From Lawsonibacter sp. (GTDB lineage Bacteria; Bacillota; Clostridia; Oscillospirales; Oscillospiraceae): 14,205 nt of DNA. The notes beneath the pieces were generated by a model. It was not told the DNA's origin. It searched no databases and saw only the letters and a list, made by a program, of their open reading frames with translations. A program made the position numbers and the translations under genes. The stretch spans positions 1 to 14,205 of the forward strand of contig JAAWCR010000107.1 in the NCBI GenBank assembly GCA_022793355.1, written 5' to 3'. Of the stretch, positions 6,585 to 13,119 are shown in pieces; position 1 is the first letter of the stretch; the number at the start of each line of letters is the position of its first letter.

Positions 6585-9176
6585 TCAAACTTCTGTACAG
6601 TGCTTCAGCTGGCTTATGACCTCAAGCATTTTTCGGATCTCCACCGGTTTGGGCAGATGTTCATTCATGCCTGCGTCCTTTGCCAGCGCGATGTCCTCTT
6701 CAAAGGTGTTGGCCGAGAGTGCTATAATGGGAATGGACTTGGCATCCGCCCGGTCCAGACCGCGAATCACCCGGGTCGCCTCGTAGCCACTCATAACCGG
6801 CATCATCAAATCCATAAGCACGCAGTCAATGGAGCCTGGCTCGGAGGCGGCAAAGGCATCTACGGCGGCTTTGCCGTCGTTTGCGATTACGACCTGAGCG
6901 CCTGCCTCCCGCAGCATAAACTCCACAATTTCGCAGTTTATTTCGTTATCCTCCACCAGCAGGATGCGCATTCCAGCGACATTGCTCCGCAAATCTCGCT
7001 CCGGCTCCACAGGATTTGTGATCAATGCCCCATCAACCTGAACGGGCAGGGTAATCTGGACCACACTTCCCTTGCCGACCTGGCTGTCAACCGTGACGGC
7101 GCCCTTCATCTGGTCTACCAGCTTCTTGACGATGGACATGCCGAGCCCGACGCCGCTGTAGTGGGTCCTCGCCCCTTGGTGCTCCTGTGTGAAGGGCTCG
7201 AAAATATGTTTTTTAAAATCCTCTCCAATGCCGATCCCGGTGTCCTCAATTATAAACTGATAGTTTGCGGTCTCGCCCTGGCAGGAGGTCTCCTTCACCT
7301 GGACAAATACGGAACCGTTGGGCCGGTTATATTTAAGGGCATTGTCGATGACGTTCATCAGGATTTGCTTCAGGTACAGCGGATTTCCTACCAGACGGCT
7401 GTGCCGCAGGTCAACCTCCTTCAGCGCCAGCCGGATTCCCTTCTCCTCCGCCTGGGTGGACAAAACCGTAATGCAGTTTTCCACGGTGTCCCGCAGGTCG
7501 AAGGGCTCCTCGACCTCTGCCGGCCGGCCGCTCTCCAGCTTGCTGACCTGCAGGACATCGTTGACCAGGGAGAGGAGATGCTCGGTGGACACACGGATTT
7601 TCTTCCGGCACTCCCGCTGCCGGCTCGGGTCCCCCTGTGTTTTTTCCATAATAGCCAGCATGCCGAGAATCCCGTTGATAGGCGTGCGGAGATCGTGGGA
7701 CATATGGGAGAGAAACTCGCTTTTTGCCGAATTCGCTCGCCGGACCTTCTCCAGAAGCTCCATAATGGCCTGCTCTTGCTTCTTCCGCGTCACCATAGTT
7801 TCGGTGATGTCCTGATGGTATCCGTTCAGGCAGACGCCCGGCTTTTGAAAGGTTTTGTCCGGTACGCCGCCGCAGCGGACATAAATTTTTCCCAGCTTGG
7901 GGTGATTCCAGGGATAGATTACCTCGGCGCGGCCGATTTCCAGAATGGTCCGCACCGCTTCCTGAACCATATCTACATAGTGGGGGTCGATACACGAGAA
8001 CCAGTGCTGGTAACACTCCTCCGGCCCGATGTCATCCGGTACACTCAGGAGAATCCGCATGGTCCGGTCCGCGTACATCCTGGGCGGGCAGCCATCTTCC
8101 AGTTCGATGGTCCAGATGCCGGTTCTGGCGCCTTCCAGAATGTCCTCCAGGCTCCGCCGCGCCTCCAGCTTGTACTTCTCCTCCTGCTCCACAACGGCGT
8201 TGACATCCCGCAGGGCAAAAATCGCACAGTTCTCCTCTGTTTTCCCGGTGGCGGAAAAATGAATTTCCAGGTGTTTCATTCCGCCGGAGCTGTCTTTGAC
8301 CTGATACCGGACAGAGAACTTTTTCTTTGTCCCCAGCTGGGCTAGCACATAGTTCCGTTTCGTCACGGCGCGAAGCCGCTCCTGATCCTCAGGGATCACA
8401 TATCGGGAGATGTATCCCTCCATCGCCGCCTGATAGCCGTCCTCGAACCTGACGGCCCAGTCCACGCTGATCTGTTCGCTGTCCCGGTATATTTCGCAGG
8501 CATCTGTGTCGAAATTCACCTGATAGATACCCAGATAGTCCACGCTGAGGGCATGGAGCACGTTGTAGCTCCGCTTTTGAAGCTGACGGACCAGATTGCG
8601 CCGTTTCAGGGAGGATACAATAAAATATGCCGCAGTCTGGAGCATATTCGACGCGTATTCCAGCGACTTCGCCGGGGGATTATCCACCCCGTAAAAGCCG
8701 ATAATCTTTTTGCCGTCGTAAAGGGGAACCACCACAAGGGAATGAATGTTCTGCGCCTTTAGGTTCTCATACTGAAGGGGGTCGGTCTCCCGAATATCCT
8801 CCAGGTCCTCGATAACGATATGCTTGCCGATGCTGAAATTCCGATACCAGCTGGCGCATACTTCCTCGGGAACATTTTGAAGGTTGTCCTTCTCCGGCCT
8901 TACTCCGTCGGCGGCCCACTCATAGGTATTGTCATCATTGCCGCGCTCGTTCCGCTCAAAGATATAGGTTCGGTCTCCATTCAGCGCTTTTCCCAGGTGT
9001 TCCAGCAGTACCCCCAGCGACTGGTCCGGAGTCTCCTCCAGCAGGGCGACGCGAAGCCCCTCATTGATGACAGCCTCCAGATTCTGGACGCTCTGTATAC
9101 CGCTGTGCTGCTCAGGGCCCTGAACAGCTGGCGCGCCTCCGCCGGCCCGTTCATAAGATTCCCTTGAATAATCCAT
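6585..9176 (-). CDS. Cytosolic GAF/PAS hybrid sensor histidine kinase with C-terminal receiver
   Basis: No membrane helix or signal peptide is visible. Counted from the chosen start (863 residues), the order is a GAF domain (about 35-190, with SLVVVPLYDGKKIIGFYGVDNP), two PAS-like regions (about 205-325 and 345-462; the second ends NGYHQDITE), and HisKA with MSHDLRTP (H494). The ATPase follows with VIDNALKYN (N612), DTGIGIG (645-651) and SGVGLGM, then one intact receiver (about 737-860) with E742, D743, acceptor D789 and K843. The ATG at 9176 is preferred because GGAGGT sits seven bases upstream; an ATG five codons earlier (9191) overlaps that site and has none of its own. It is the first gene of a pair with the membrane hybrid kinase and has its own extended -10 promoter. 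No HPt or output domain is present. It may sense a cytosolic ligand or redox signal; nothing in the sequence says which. Confidence 0.92.
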   Translation of the reverse strand: MDYSRESYERAGGGAPAVQGPEQHSGIQSVQNLEAVINEGLRVALLEETPDQSLGVLLEHLGKALNGDRTYIFERNERGNDDNTYEWAADGVRPEKDNLQNVPEEVCASWYRNFSIGKHIVIEDLEDIRETDPLQYENLKAQNIHSLVVVPLYDGKKIIGFYGVDNPPAKSLEYASNMLQTAAYFIVSSLKRRNLVRQLQKRSYNVLHALSVDYLGIYQVNFDTDACEIYRDSEQISVDWAVRFEDGYQAAMEGYISRYVIPEDQERLRAVTKRNYVLAQLGTKKKFSVRYQVKDSSGGMKHLEIHFSATGKTEENCAIFALRDVNAVVEQEEKYKLEARRSLEDILEGARTGIWTIELEDGCPPRMYADRTMRILLSVPDDIGPEECYQHWFSCIDPHYVDMVQEAVRTILEIGRAEVIYPWNHPKLGKIYVRCGGVPDKTFQKPGVCLNGYHQDITETMVTRKKQEQAIMELLEKVRRANSAKSEFLSHMSHDLRTPINGILGMLAIMEKTQGDPSRQRECRKKIRVSTEHLLSLVNDVLQVSKLESGRPAEVEEPFDLRDTVENCITVLSTQAEEKGIRLALKEVDLRHSRLVGNPLYLKQILMNVIDNALKYNRPNGSVFVQVKETSCQGETANYQFIIEDTGIGIGEDFKKHIFEPFTQEHQGARTHYSGVGLGMSIVKKLVDQMKGAVTVDSQVGKGSVVQITLPVQVDGALITNPVEPERDLRSNVAGMRILLVEDNEINCEIVEFMLREAGAQVVIANDGKAAVDAFAASEPGSIDCVLMDLMMPVMSGYEATRVIRGLDRADAKSIPIIALSANTFEEDIALAKDAGMNEHLPKPVEIRKMLEVISQLKHCTEV

Positions 9177-9469
9177 ATGCCCGACCTCCATACAGGCCGC
9201 AACCGGCCATAGTCGTTAAACCCGCAGATGATGCTGTCGGAAAGTCCTGTTCCAGGAAACTTTCGTTCGAACTGCCGGCGCAATTCCGCCTTGTCCCCTT
9301 GGCTGCGCCGCAAAGGGCCAACAAAGTCTGTGTCATAATACCATATGCCCCCAATCGCGTCAATATAAAGCTGAGAAGCGACGGAAGCGTGCAACATTGA
9401 TTAAATGTCTTGACTGGTGCGGGAAGTTATCTGAGTGTTGTTTGGGTAGGCGTGAAAAATCGATTATCC
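9177..9469. other. Intergenic leader between the sigma-54 activator and the GAF/PAS kinase
   Basis: This stretch of 293 bases holds no gene I can support. It contains the promoter at 9335-9363 and a leader of about 150 bases to the kinase start, with a small GGCCG-GTTG-CGGCC hairpin (about 9193-9206) just before the kinase ribosome binding site. An open minus-strand frame (ATG at 9397) runs through it, but it has no ribosome binding site, its codons overlie the promoter, and it ends inside the kinase gene. No clear terminator for the activator gene is visible at its other end. Confidence 0.6.
9335..9363 (-). promoter_or_regulatory. Strong sigma-70-type promoter of the tandem kinase operon
   Basis: On the minus strand TTGACG (9363-9358) and TATTAT (9340-9335) each match consensus at 5 of 6 positions. 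They are exactly 17 bases apart, and TG one base before the -10 makes an extended -10. Transcription would start near 9328, leaving a leader of about 150 bases. Confidence 0.75.
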
Positions 9470-11116
9470 CTAAAAAATCAGCCCGTACTTTCGAATCCGG
9501 TACTGCAAGCTCTGGCGGAGAATGCCCAGGGTTTGCGCGGTTTGCGAGATGTTGTAGCCGCAGTGGTCCAGGGCCTGGGAGATAATCTGCCGCTCATAGC
9601 CGTCCATCAGGCTCTGAAGGGTTTCCCGGGAAAAGTCGATAGGAGCGGGAGCGGCGGGCTGAGCATGGTGCTTCAAAAGATAGGGGGGCAGATGCCGGAC
9701 CTCCATCACGCCGGCGTCGGCCACATTCTGGGCGTAATCCAGCACATGAAACAGCTCCCGCACGTTGCCCGGCCAGTGGTAAGTCCGGAGCAGGGCATAT
9801 ACCCCAGGCTCCACCCGGATGATGCCCTGAACAAACTGATAGGCGGTGGACTCCAGGTGATAGCGAATCAACTCCTCCAGGTCCTCGAGGTGCTCCCGGA
9901 GGGGCGGCAGCTCCAGCATGACGGTGGACAGACGGTAGAACAGGTCCCGGCGAAAGGTGTTTTCCGAAATGGCCTTGAAGGGGTCCTCGTTGCAGGAGGA
10001 GATCAGCCGCACATCCAGGTGCAGATCCTTGCCGCCCCCCACCCGGCGAAAGGTTTTTTCCTGAATGACCCGCAGTATTTTGGACTGCATGGCCAGACTC
10101 ATGGAGTTCAGCTCATCCAGAAACAGGGTGCCGCCGGACGCCTCCTCGAAATAGCCCGCCTTGTCCTCACTGCCGGTGAAGCTGCCCTTCCGGGTGCCAA
10201 AGAGCAGGCTTTCAATAAGGGTCTCGGGAACGGCGGCGCAGTTGATGGCCAAAAACTTTCCGGCCCGGCGGCTGGCCCGGTGGATGCTCTGGGCAAAGAT
10301 TTCTTTGCCCGTTCCCGTCTCTCCCACCAGGAGGATGGGGCTGTCCTGGGGGGCCACCTTTTGGGCCAGGGCCACCGCCTCCCGCAGCTTCCGACAGCTG
10401 CCAATCACGTTGTCAAAAGTATAGCCGGAAAAGCTGATATTGGGCGGTCCCTTGGGGAAGTCGGCCAGCGCCCGCCGGGTGGATTCCATCTTTTTCAGGT
10501 TTTTTTCCACAATATCCGATGTTTGCTCGAAAACCACAGCGCCCAGCAGTTCCCCCTCCCGGAAAATGGGGTAGGAGGTGTTGGCCGAGGCGATGGGCGA
10601 TGGACTGAACTCATTGACGCGGAAGCTGTCTACCCGGTCGATGACTGGGGCCTGGGTCTGGAGGGCGGTTATCGTGGTGCTGACGCTGGCCTCCAGATTG
10701 TACAGGTCCAGCAGATGCCGCCCCTCTAGGTTGACGCCGCTGGGGATGTGGGAGATGGCCCGGCTGGCCCGGTTGAAGTAGACTGCGCAGGCGTTTTTGT
10801 CATAAATCTGCACCCCGTCGGTAATCTGGTCCAGGGCACGGGAGAGGAGGTAGAGGCGGTTGTCCTCACGCTTCATCAGCAGCCAGCGGCTGTTGTCCGG
10901 GCCGGGGAGGAATTGGAAATAAAATGTGTTTTCCTCCCAGACAAGTGCGCCACTGTCCTCCCCTGCCGGCAGGGCGAAGGCGTCGGCCGCTTGTCGGCGT
11001 CCGGCGGCCCAGCCCTCGAACAGGTCTCGGTACAGCTCCGCCGCCTCCCGGCTGCCCCAGGCCACCGACTGAAAACGGTCCTCCGGGTCCAGGGAGAAAA
11101 GAATGTCGTAAAGCAT
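9470..11116 (-). CDS. Sigma-54-dependent transcriptional activator (PAS, AAA+, Fis-type HTH)
   Basis: The 548-residue bacterial enhancer-binding protein has a sensory N-terminus (about 1-85, no family recognised), a PAS-like domain (about 88-200; LDQITDGVQIYDKNACAVYFNRA) and an AAA+ domain (about 233-465). The AAA+ domain shows Walker A GETGTGKE (265-272), Walker B TLFLDE (330-335, D334 E335) and the arginine-bearing FRRDLFYRL (388-396). A Fis-type helix-turn-helix closes it (about 519-543; YNISQTAQTLGILRQSLQYRI). The GAFTGA loop that touches sigma-54 reads GSFTGS (311-316), keeping the key F and T. This layout resembles RocR-type activators of amino-acid catabolism. GGGAGGT lies five bases before the ATG at 11116. 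It is divergent from a transporter/lyase pair whose promoter is of the -24/-12 type, so it most likely activates that pair when its PAS or N-terminal region binds the substrate. Confidence 0.93.
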   Translation of the reverse strand: MLYDILFSLDPEDRFQSVAWGSREAAELYRDLFEGWAAGRRQAADAFALPAGEDSGALVWEENTFYFQFLPGPDNSRWLLMKREDNRLYLLSRALDQITDGVQIYDKNACAVYFNRASRAISHIPSGVNLEGRHLLDLYNLEASVSTTITALQTQAPVIDRVDSFRVNEFSPSPIASANTSYPIFREGELLGAVVFEQTSDIVEKNLKKMESTRRALADFPKGPPNISFSGYTFDNVIGSCRKLREAVALAQKVAPQDSPILLVGETGTGKEIFAQSIHRASRRAGKFLAINCAAVPETLIESLLFGTRKGSFTGSEDKAGYFEEASGGTLFLDELNSMSLAMQSKILRVIQEKTFRRVGGGKDLHLDVRLISSCNEDPFKAISENTFRRDLFYRLSTVMLELPPLREHLEDLEELIRYHLESTAYQFVQGIIRVEPGVYALLRTYHWPGNVRELFHVLDYAQNVADAGVMEVRHLPPYLLKHHAQPAAPAPIDFSRETLQSLMDGYERQIISQALDHCGYNISQTAQTLGILRQSLQYRIRKYGLIF

Positions 11117-11142
11117 AGGATACCTCCCTTCATACTGCCGTA

Positions 11143-11171
11143 AGTGTATCGGAGATTTCCGCCGCTGTCAA
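11143..11171 (-). promoter_or_regulatory. Sigma-70-type promoter of the sigma-54 activator gene
   Basis: On the minus strand a perfect TTGACA (11171-11166) and TACACT (11148-11143, 4 of 6) are separated by 17 bases. The -35 lies only eight bases from the nearest of the two GCAA-N7-TTGC sites, so the activator may also affect its own expression. Confidence 0.75.
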
Positions 11172-11179
11172 CCGGGTGT

Positions 11180-11214
11180 GCAATTAAATTTTGCGGCTTG
11201 CAAAAATGATTTGC
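11180..11214. promoter_or_regulatory. Tandem upstream activator sites GCAA-N7-TTGC
   Basis: Two 15-bp inverted repeats of the same form, GCAATTAAATTTTGC (11180-11194) and GCAAAAATGATTTGC (11200-11214), start 20 bases apart, about two helical turns. Their centres lie about 186 and 166 bases before the predicted sigma-54 transcription start, the usual distance for enhancer sites of such activators. Binding by the neighbouring Fis-HTH activator is inferred. Confidence 0.65.
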
Positions 11215-11345
11215 AGCATTGGAAAGACGGCGAGAGGAAACTGTTTCAATATTTGCACCCAGCTATGTGAAATCTGCATAAATTAAGGGACCTGAGCTTG
11301 TGCAAGTGACATAAGGTTTCAGCGGTTTGCTCCCTTTTTCTTTTG

Positions 11346-11362
11346 TTGGTCCAAAGCTTGCT
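11346..11362 (+). promoter_or_regulatory. Sigma-54 (-24/-12) promoter of the BCCT transporter and lyase
   Basis: TTGGTCCAAAGCTTGCT fits the TTGGCACG-N4-TTGCW consensus at the essential GG (11348-11349) and GC (11360-11361), which are 10 bases apart, with TTGCT intact. The -24 box is weaker after TTGG. It faces the transporter and start would be near 11373. The divergent gene encodes a sigma-54 activator and two candidate enhancer sites lie upstream, which makes the assignment much more likely. Confidence 0.72.
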
Positions 11363-11394
11363 TTGTTATTACAGCAGTCTGAAAAGAAGGGAGA

Positions 11395-11418
11395 GTATGC
11401 GGCCCACGCGCCGCATAC
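11395..11418 (+). promoter_or_regulatory. Leader hairpin next to the transporter ribosome binding site
   Basis: GTATGCGGC and GCCGCATAC are exact 9-bp inverted arms around a 6-base loop. In the transcript from the predicted sigma-54 promoter the stem would end directly against the GGAG (11419-11422) that serves the transporter ATG at 11429. It could modulate ribosome access or protect the 5' end. An operator function at DNA level is an alternative. Confidence 0.55.
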
Positions 11419-11432
11419 GGAGAAAAACATGA
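11397..11432 (+). CDS. Possible 11-codon upstream ORF in the transporter leader
   Basis: ATG at 11397 opens MRPTRRIRRKT, and its TGA overlaps the transporter ATG in an ATGA junction, the arrangement used for translational coupling. AAGGGAG precedes it, but the spacing is short (six bases from AAGG, three from GGGAG). The arginine content (five of eleven) partly reflects the hairpin sequence that it spans. It could be chance. If translated, ribosomes would melt the hairpin and reinitiate on the transporter. Confidence 0.3.
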   Translation: MRPTRRIRRKT

Positions 11433-13006
11433 AACATGAAAACAAGCCGATCCGATGGGATGTATTCATCCCCTGTTTCTTCGTCATCGGAGGAGCGGCC
11501 CTGCTGGGCATCGTCAACAACAAGTGGCTGACCGACGTGACCTACGCCATTTTCGGCTGGTCCCTGGGCACCTTCGGCTGGCTGTACCAGATCGTGGCTA
11601 TGGTGACCCTGCTGCTGGCCTGCCTGCTGCTGTTTACCAGGGTGGGCAAGATTCGATTCGGCGGCCCGGAGGCCAAAGCCAAGCACTCCTTCGGATCCTG
11701 GTTTGCCATGACCCTCACCGGCGGCATTGCCACCGGCCTGATTACCTACGGCGTGAACGAGGTGCTGATCTACTACGGCAACATCTACGGTGAGCTGGAC
11801 GGCTATGGGGTCGCTCCCCTGACCCAGGATGCGGAGCTCTTCGCCATGGGCCGCTGCTTCTACAACTGGACCTTTATCCCCTACGCCATGTACGCCCTGT
11901 CTGGGGTGCTCATCGCCTATATGTACTTTAACCGCAAAAAACAACTCTCCGTAGCGGCTTCCCTCACCCCCATCTTCGGGGAGAAGGTGACCCAGGGCAT
12001 CTGGGTGGTGCTGGTGGATGTGCTGTCTGTGCTGGCTATCGCCCTGGGCCTGGCCTCCTCTCTGGGCGCCGGGCTGGCCCTCATTGGCTCCGGCCTCCAC
12101 TCCGCCTACGGCGTGGAGCAGGGTCCCATCGTGTGGATAGCCCTCACCGCCATTATCACCATCACCTTTACCATCGCCTCGGTCACCGGCATTGACAAGG
12201 GCATCAAGTGGCTGGCCGGGCTGACCTCCAAGATTTTCTATGTGCTGCTCATTCTGCTGTTTGTGATTGGTCCCACCATCTATATCCTGAATATGGCCAA
12301 CGTGGGCCTTGGCTACTGGCTGGACCGGTTTTGGATGTGGGGGTTTGACCCCTCCATGGTGGGTGGCTCCAGTCTGGTAACCTGGTGGACCATGTATGAC
12401 TGGGCCATCTGGATTGCCTACGCCCCCCTGATGGGCATCTTCTTCGCCATCATCGCTTACGGCCGTACCGTGCGTCAGTTCCTCATTGTCAACTGGATCC
12501 TCCCCGCCTCCTTCGGCTTTGTGTGGTTCTCCGTCTGGGGCAGCACCGCCCTGGAGTGGCAAAAGAGCGGCAGCGCCGATATCATCGCCGCCATCAAGGA
12601 CGGCGGAGCCACCGCCGGACTGTGGGAGTTCCTTAAGAATGTGCCCCTGGGCATGATTATCATCCCTGTTATTATTCTGGCCCTCATTGCCGCCTTCTCC
12701 ACTACGGCGGACACCATGTCCACTACCATCGCCGCTCTGTGTACCAGCGGGGCCCGCCACGATGAGGAACCCGCTATCTGGCAAAAAATTGTCTGGGGCG
12801 TGTCCATCGGCGTCATTGCCTGCATCATGGTGGCCTTTGGCGGCGGCGCCCAGGGTGTGGACGGCGTGAAATATCTGGCGGCCTGCGGCGGCTTTGTGGT
12901 GCTGGTGGTGTTCATCCTTCAGGTGGCGGCGGCCTTCAAGGTGTTCTTCTTTGACCCCGAGACCAAAAAGGATATCGTGGACAGCGTAGACCAGATCGAG
13001 GGGTAA
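11429..13006 (+). CDS. BCCT-family (betaine/carnitine/choline-type) transporter
   Basis: This 525-residue integral membrane protein has about twelve hydrophobic helices and a hydrophilic C-terminal tail. The BCCT signature is clear at about residues 318-352: WWTMYDWAIWIAYAPLMG followed by YGRTVRQF, the Trp-rich helix 8 region that cages quaternary ammonium groups in BetP and CaiT. The helix 3 stretch TGGIATGL matches the glycine-rich GMGIG region of BetP. The chosen ATG at 11429 has GGAG seven bases upstream. An in-frame ATG at 11327 lies upstream of the predicted sigma-54 promoter and is rejected. The neighbour downstream is an ammonia-lyase-fold enzyme without the MIO triad, so the cargo is probably an aromatic or imidazole betaine (ergothioneine or hercynine are candidates) rather than glycine betaine for osmotic protection. 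The short C-tail and control by a sigma-54 activator also favour catabolic uptake. Confidence 0.93.
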   Translation: MKHENKPIRWDVFIPCFFVIGGAALLGIVNNKWLTDVTYAIFGWSLGTFGWLYQIVAMVTLLLACLLLFTRVGKIRFGGPEAKAKHSFGSWFAMTLTGGIATGLITYGVNEVLIYYGNIYGELDGYGVAPLTQDAELFAMGRCFYNWTFIPYAMYALSGVLIAYMYFNRKKQLSVAASLTPIFGEKVTQGIWVVLVDVLSVLAIALGLASSLGAGLALIGSGLHSAYGVEQGPIVWIALTAIITITFTIASVTGIDKGIKWLAGLTSKIFYVLLILLFVIGPTIYILNMANVGLGYWLDRFWMWGFDPSMVGGSSLVTWWTMYDWAIWIAYAPLMGIFFAIIAYGRTVRQFLIVNWILPASFGFVWFSVWGSTALEWQKSGSADIIAAIKDGGATAGLWEFLKNVPLGMIIIPVIILALIAAFSTTADTMSTTIAALCTSGARHDEEPAIWQKIVWGVSIGVIACIMVAFGGGAQGVDGVKYLAACGGFVVLVVFILQVAAAFKVFFFDPETKKDIVDSVDQIEG

Positions 13007-13018
13007 CCCCCTCTGCCG

Positions 13019-13040
13019 GGTGGGCCTCCCCTGGCCCGCC
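13019..13040 (+). promoter_or_regulatory. GC-rich hairpin after the transporter stop codon
   Basis: GGTGGGCC (13019-13026) and GGCCCGCC (13033-13040) pair over 8 bp with one G-U wobble and a 6-base loop. No T run follows, so it is not a full terminator. It may stabilise the transporter message or reduce read-through into the lyase. Confidence 0.5.
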
Positions 13041-13061
13041 GCCCCCCGCAAAACTGAAAAA

Positions 13062-13089
13062 CGGCGCGCCGGGACGTCGCGCCCTACGA
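13062..13089. repeat. Single GC-rich imperfect palindrome in the transporter-lyase gap
   Basis: GGCGCG (13063-13068) and CGCGCC (13078-13083) flank CCGGGACGT and are followed by CTACGAAAAAA. Short elements of this GC-rich palindromic look are typical of dispersed intergenic repeats in high-GC Clostridia, but only one copy is visible here, so its status as a repeat is inference. Confidence 0.35.
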
Positions 13090-13119
13090 AAAAATCAACC
13101 ACAGGAAGGGATGGAATCC

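Noticed and set aside
6555..8345. A 596-codon open frame on the plus strand
   Set aside because: It is antisense to the GAF/PAS hybrid kinase and shows no domain of its own; the kinase motifs on the minus strand explain the sequence.
8981..9397. A 138-codon minus-strand frame upstream of and overlapping the GAF/PAS kinase
   Set aside because: It has no ribosome binding site, spans the predicted kinase promoter, overlaps the kinase N-terminus out of frame, and resembles no family I know. A remnant gene cannot be fully excluded.
9410..10729. A 439-codon plus-strand frame opposite the sigma-54 activator
   Set aside because: It is antisense to a gene with complete AAA+ motifs and has no ribosome binding site or family signature.
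11327..11428. N-terminal extension of the BCCT transporter from an in-frame ATG at 11327
   Set aside because: It would start upstream of the sigma-54 promoter and read through the leader hairpin; the ATG at 11429 has a good ribosome binding site and begins at the usual family N-terminus.
11369..13102. A 577-codon minus-strand frame opposite the transporter
   Set aside because: It is rich in Gly, His, Asp and Gln with no recognisable domain, a mirror of the hydrophobic transporter codons, and it covers the promoter region.
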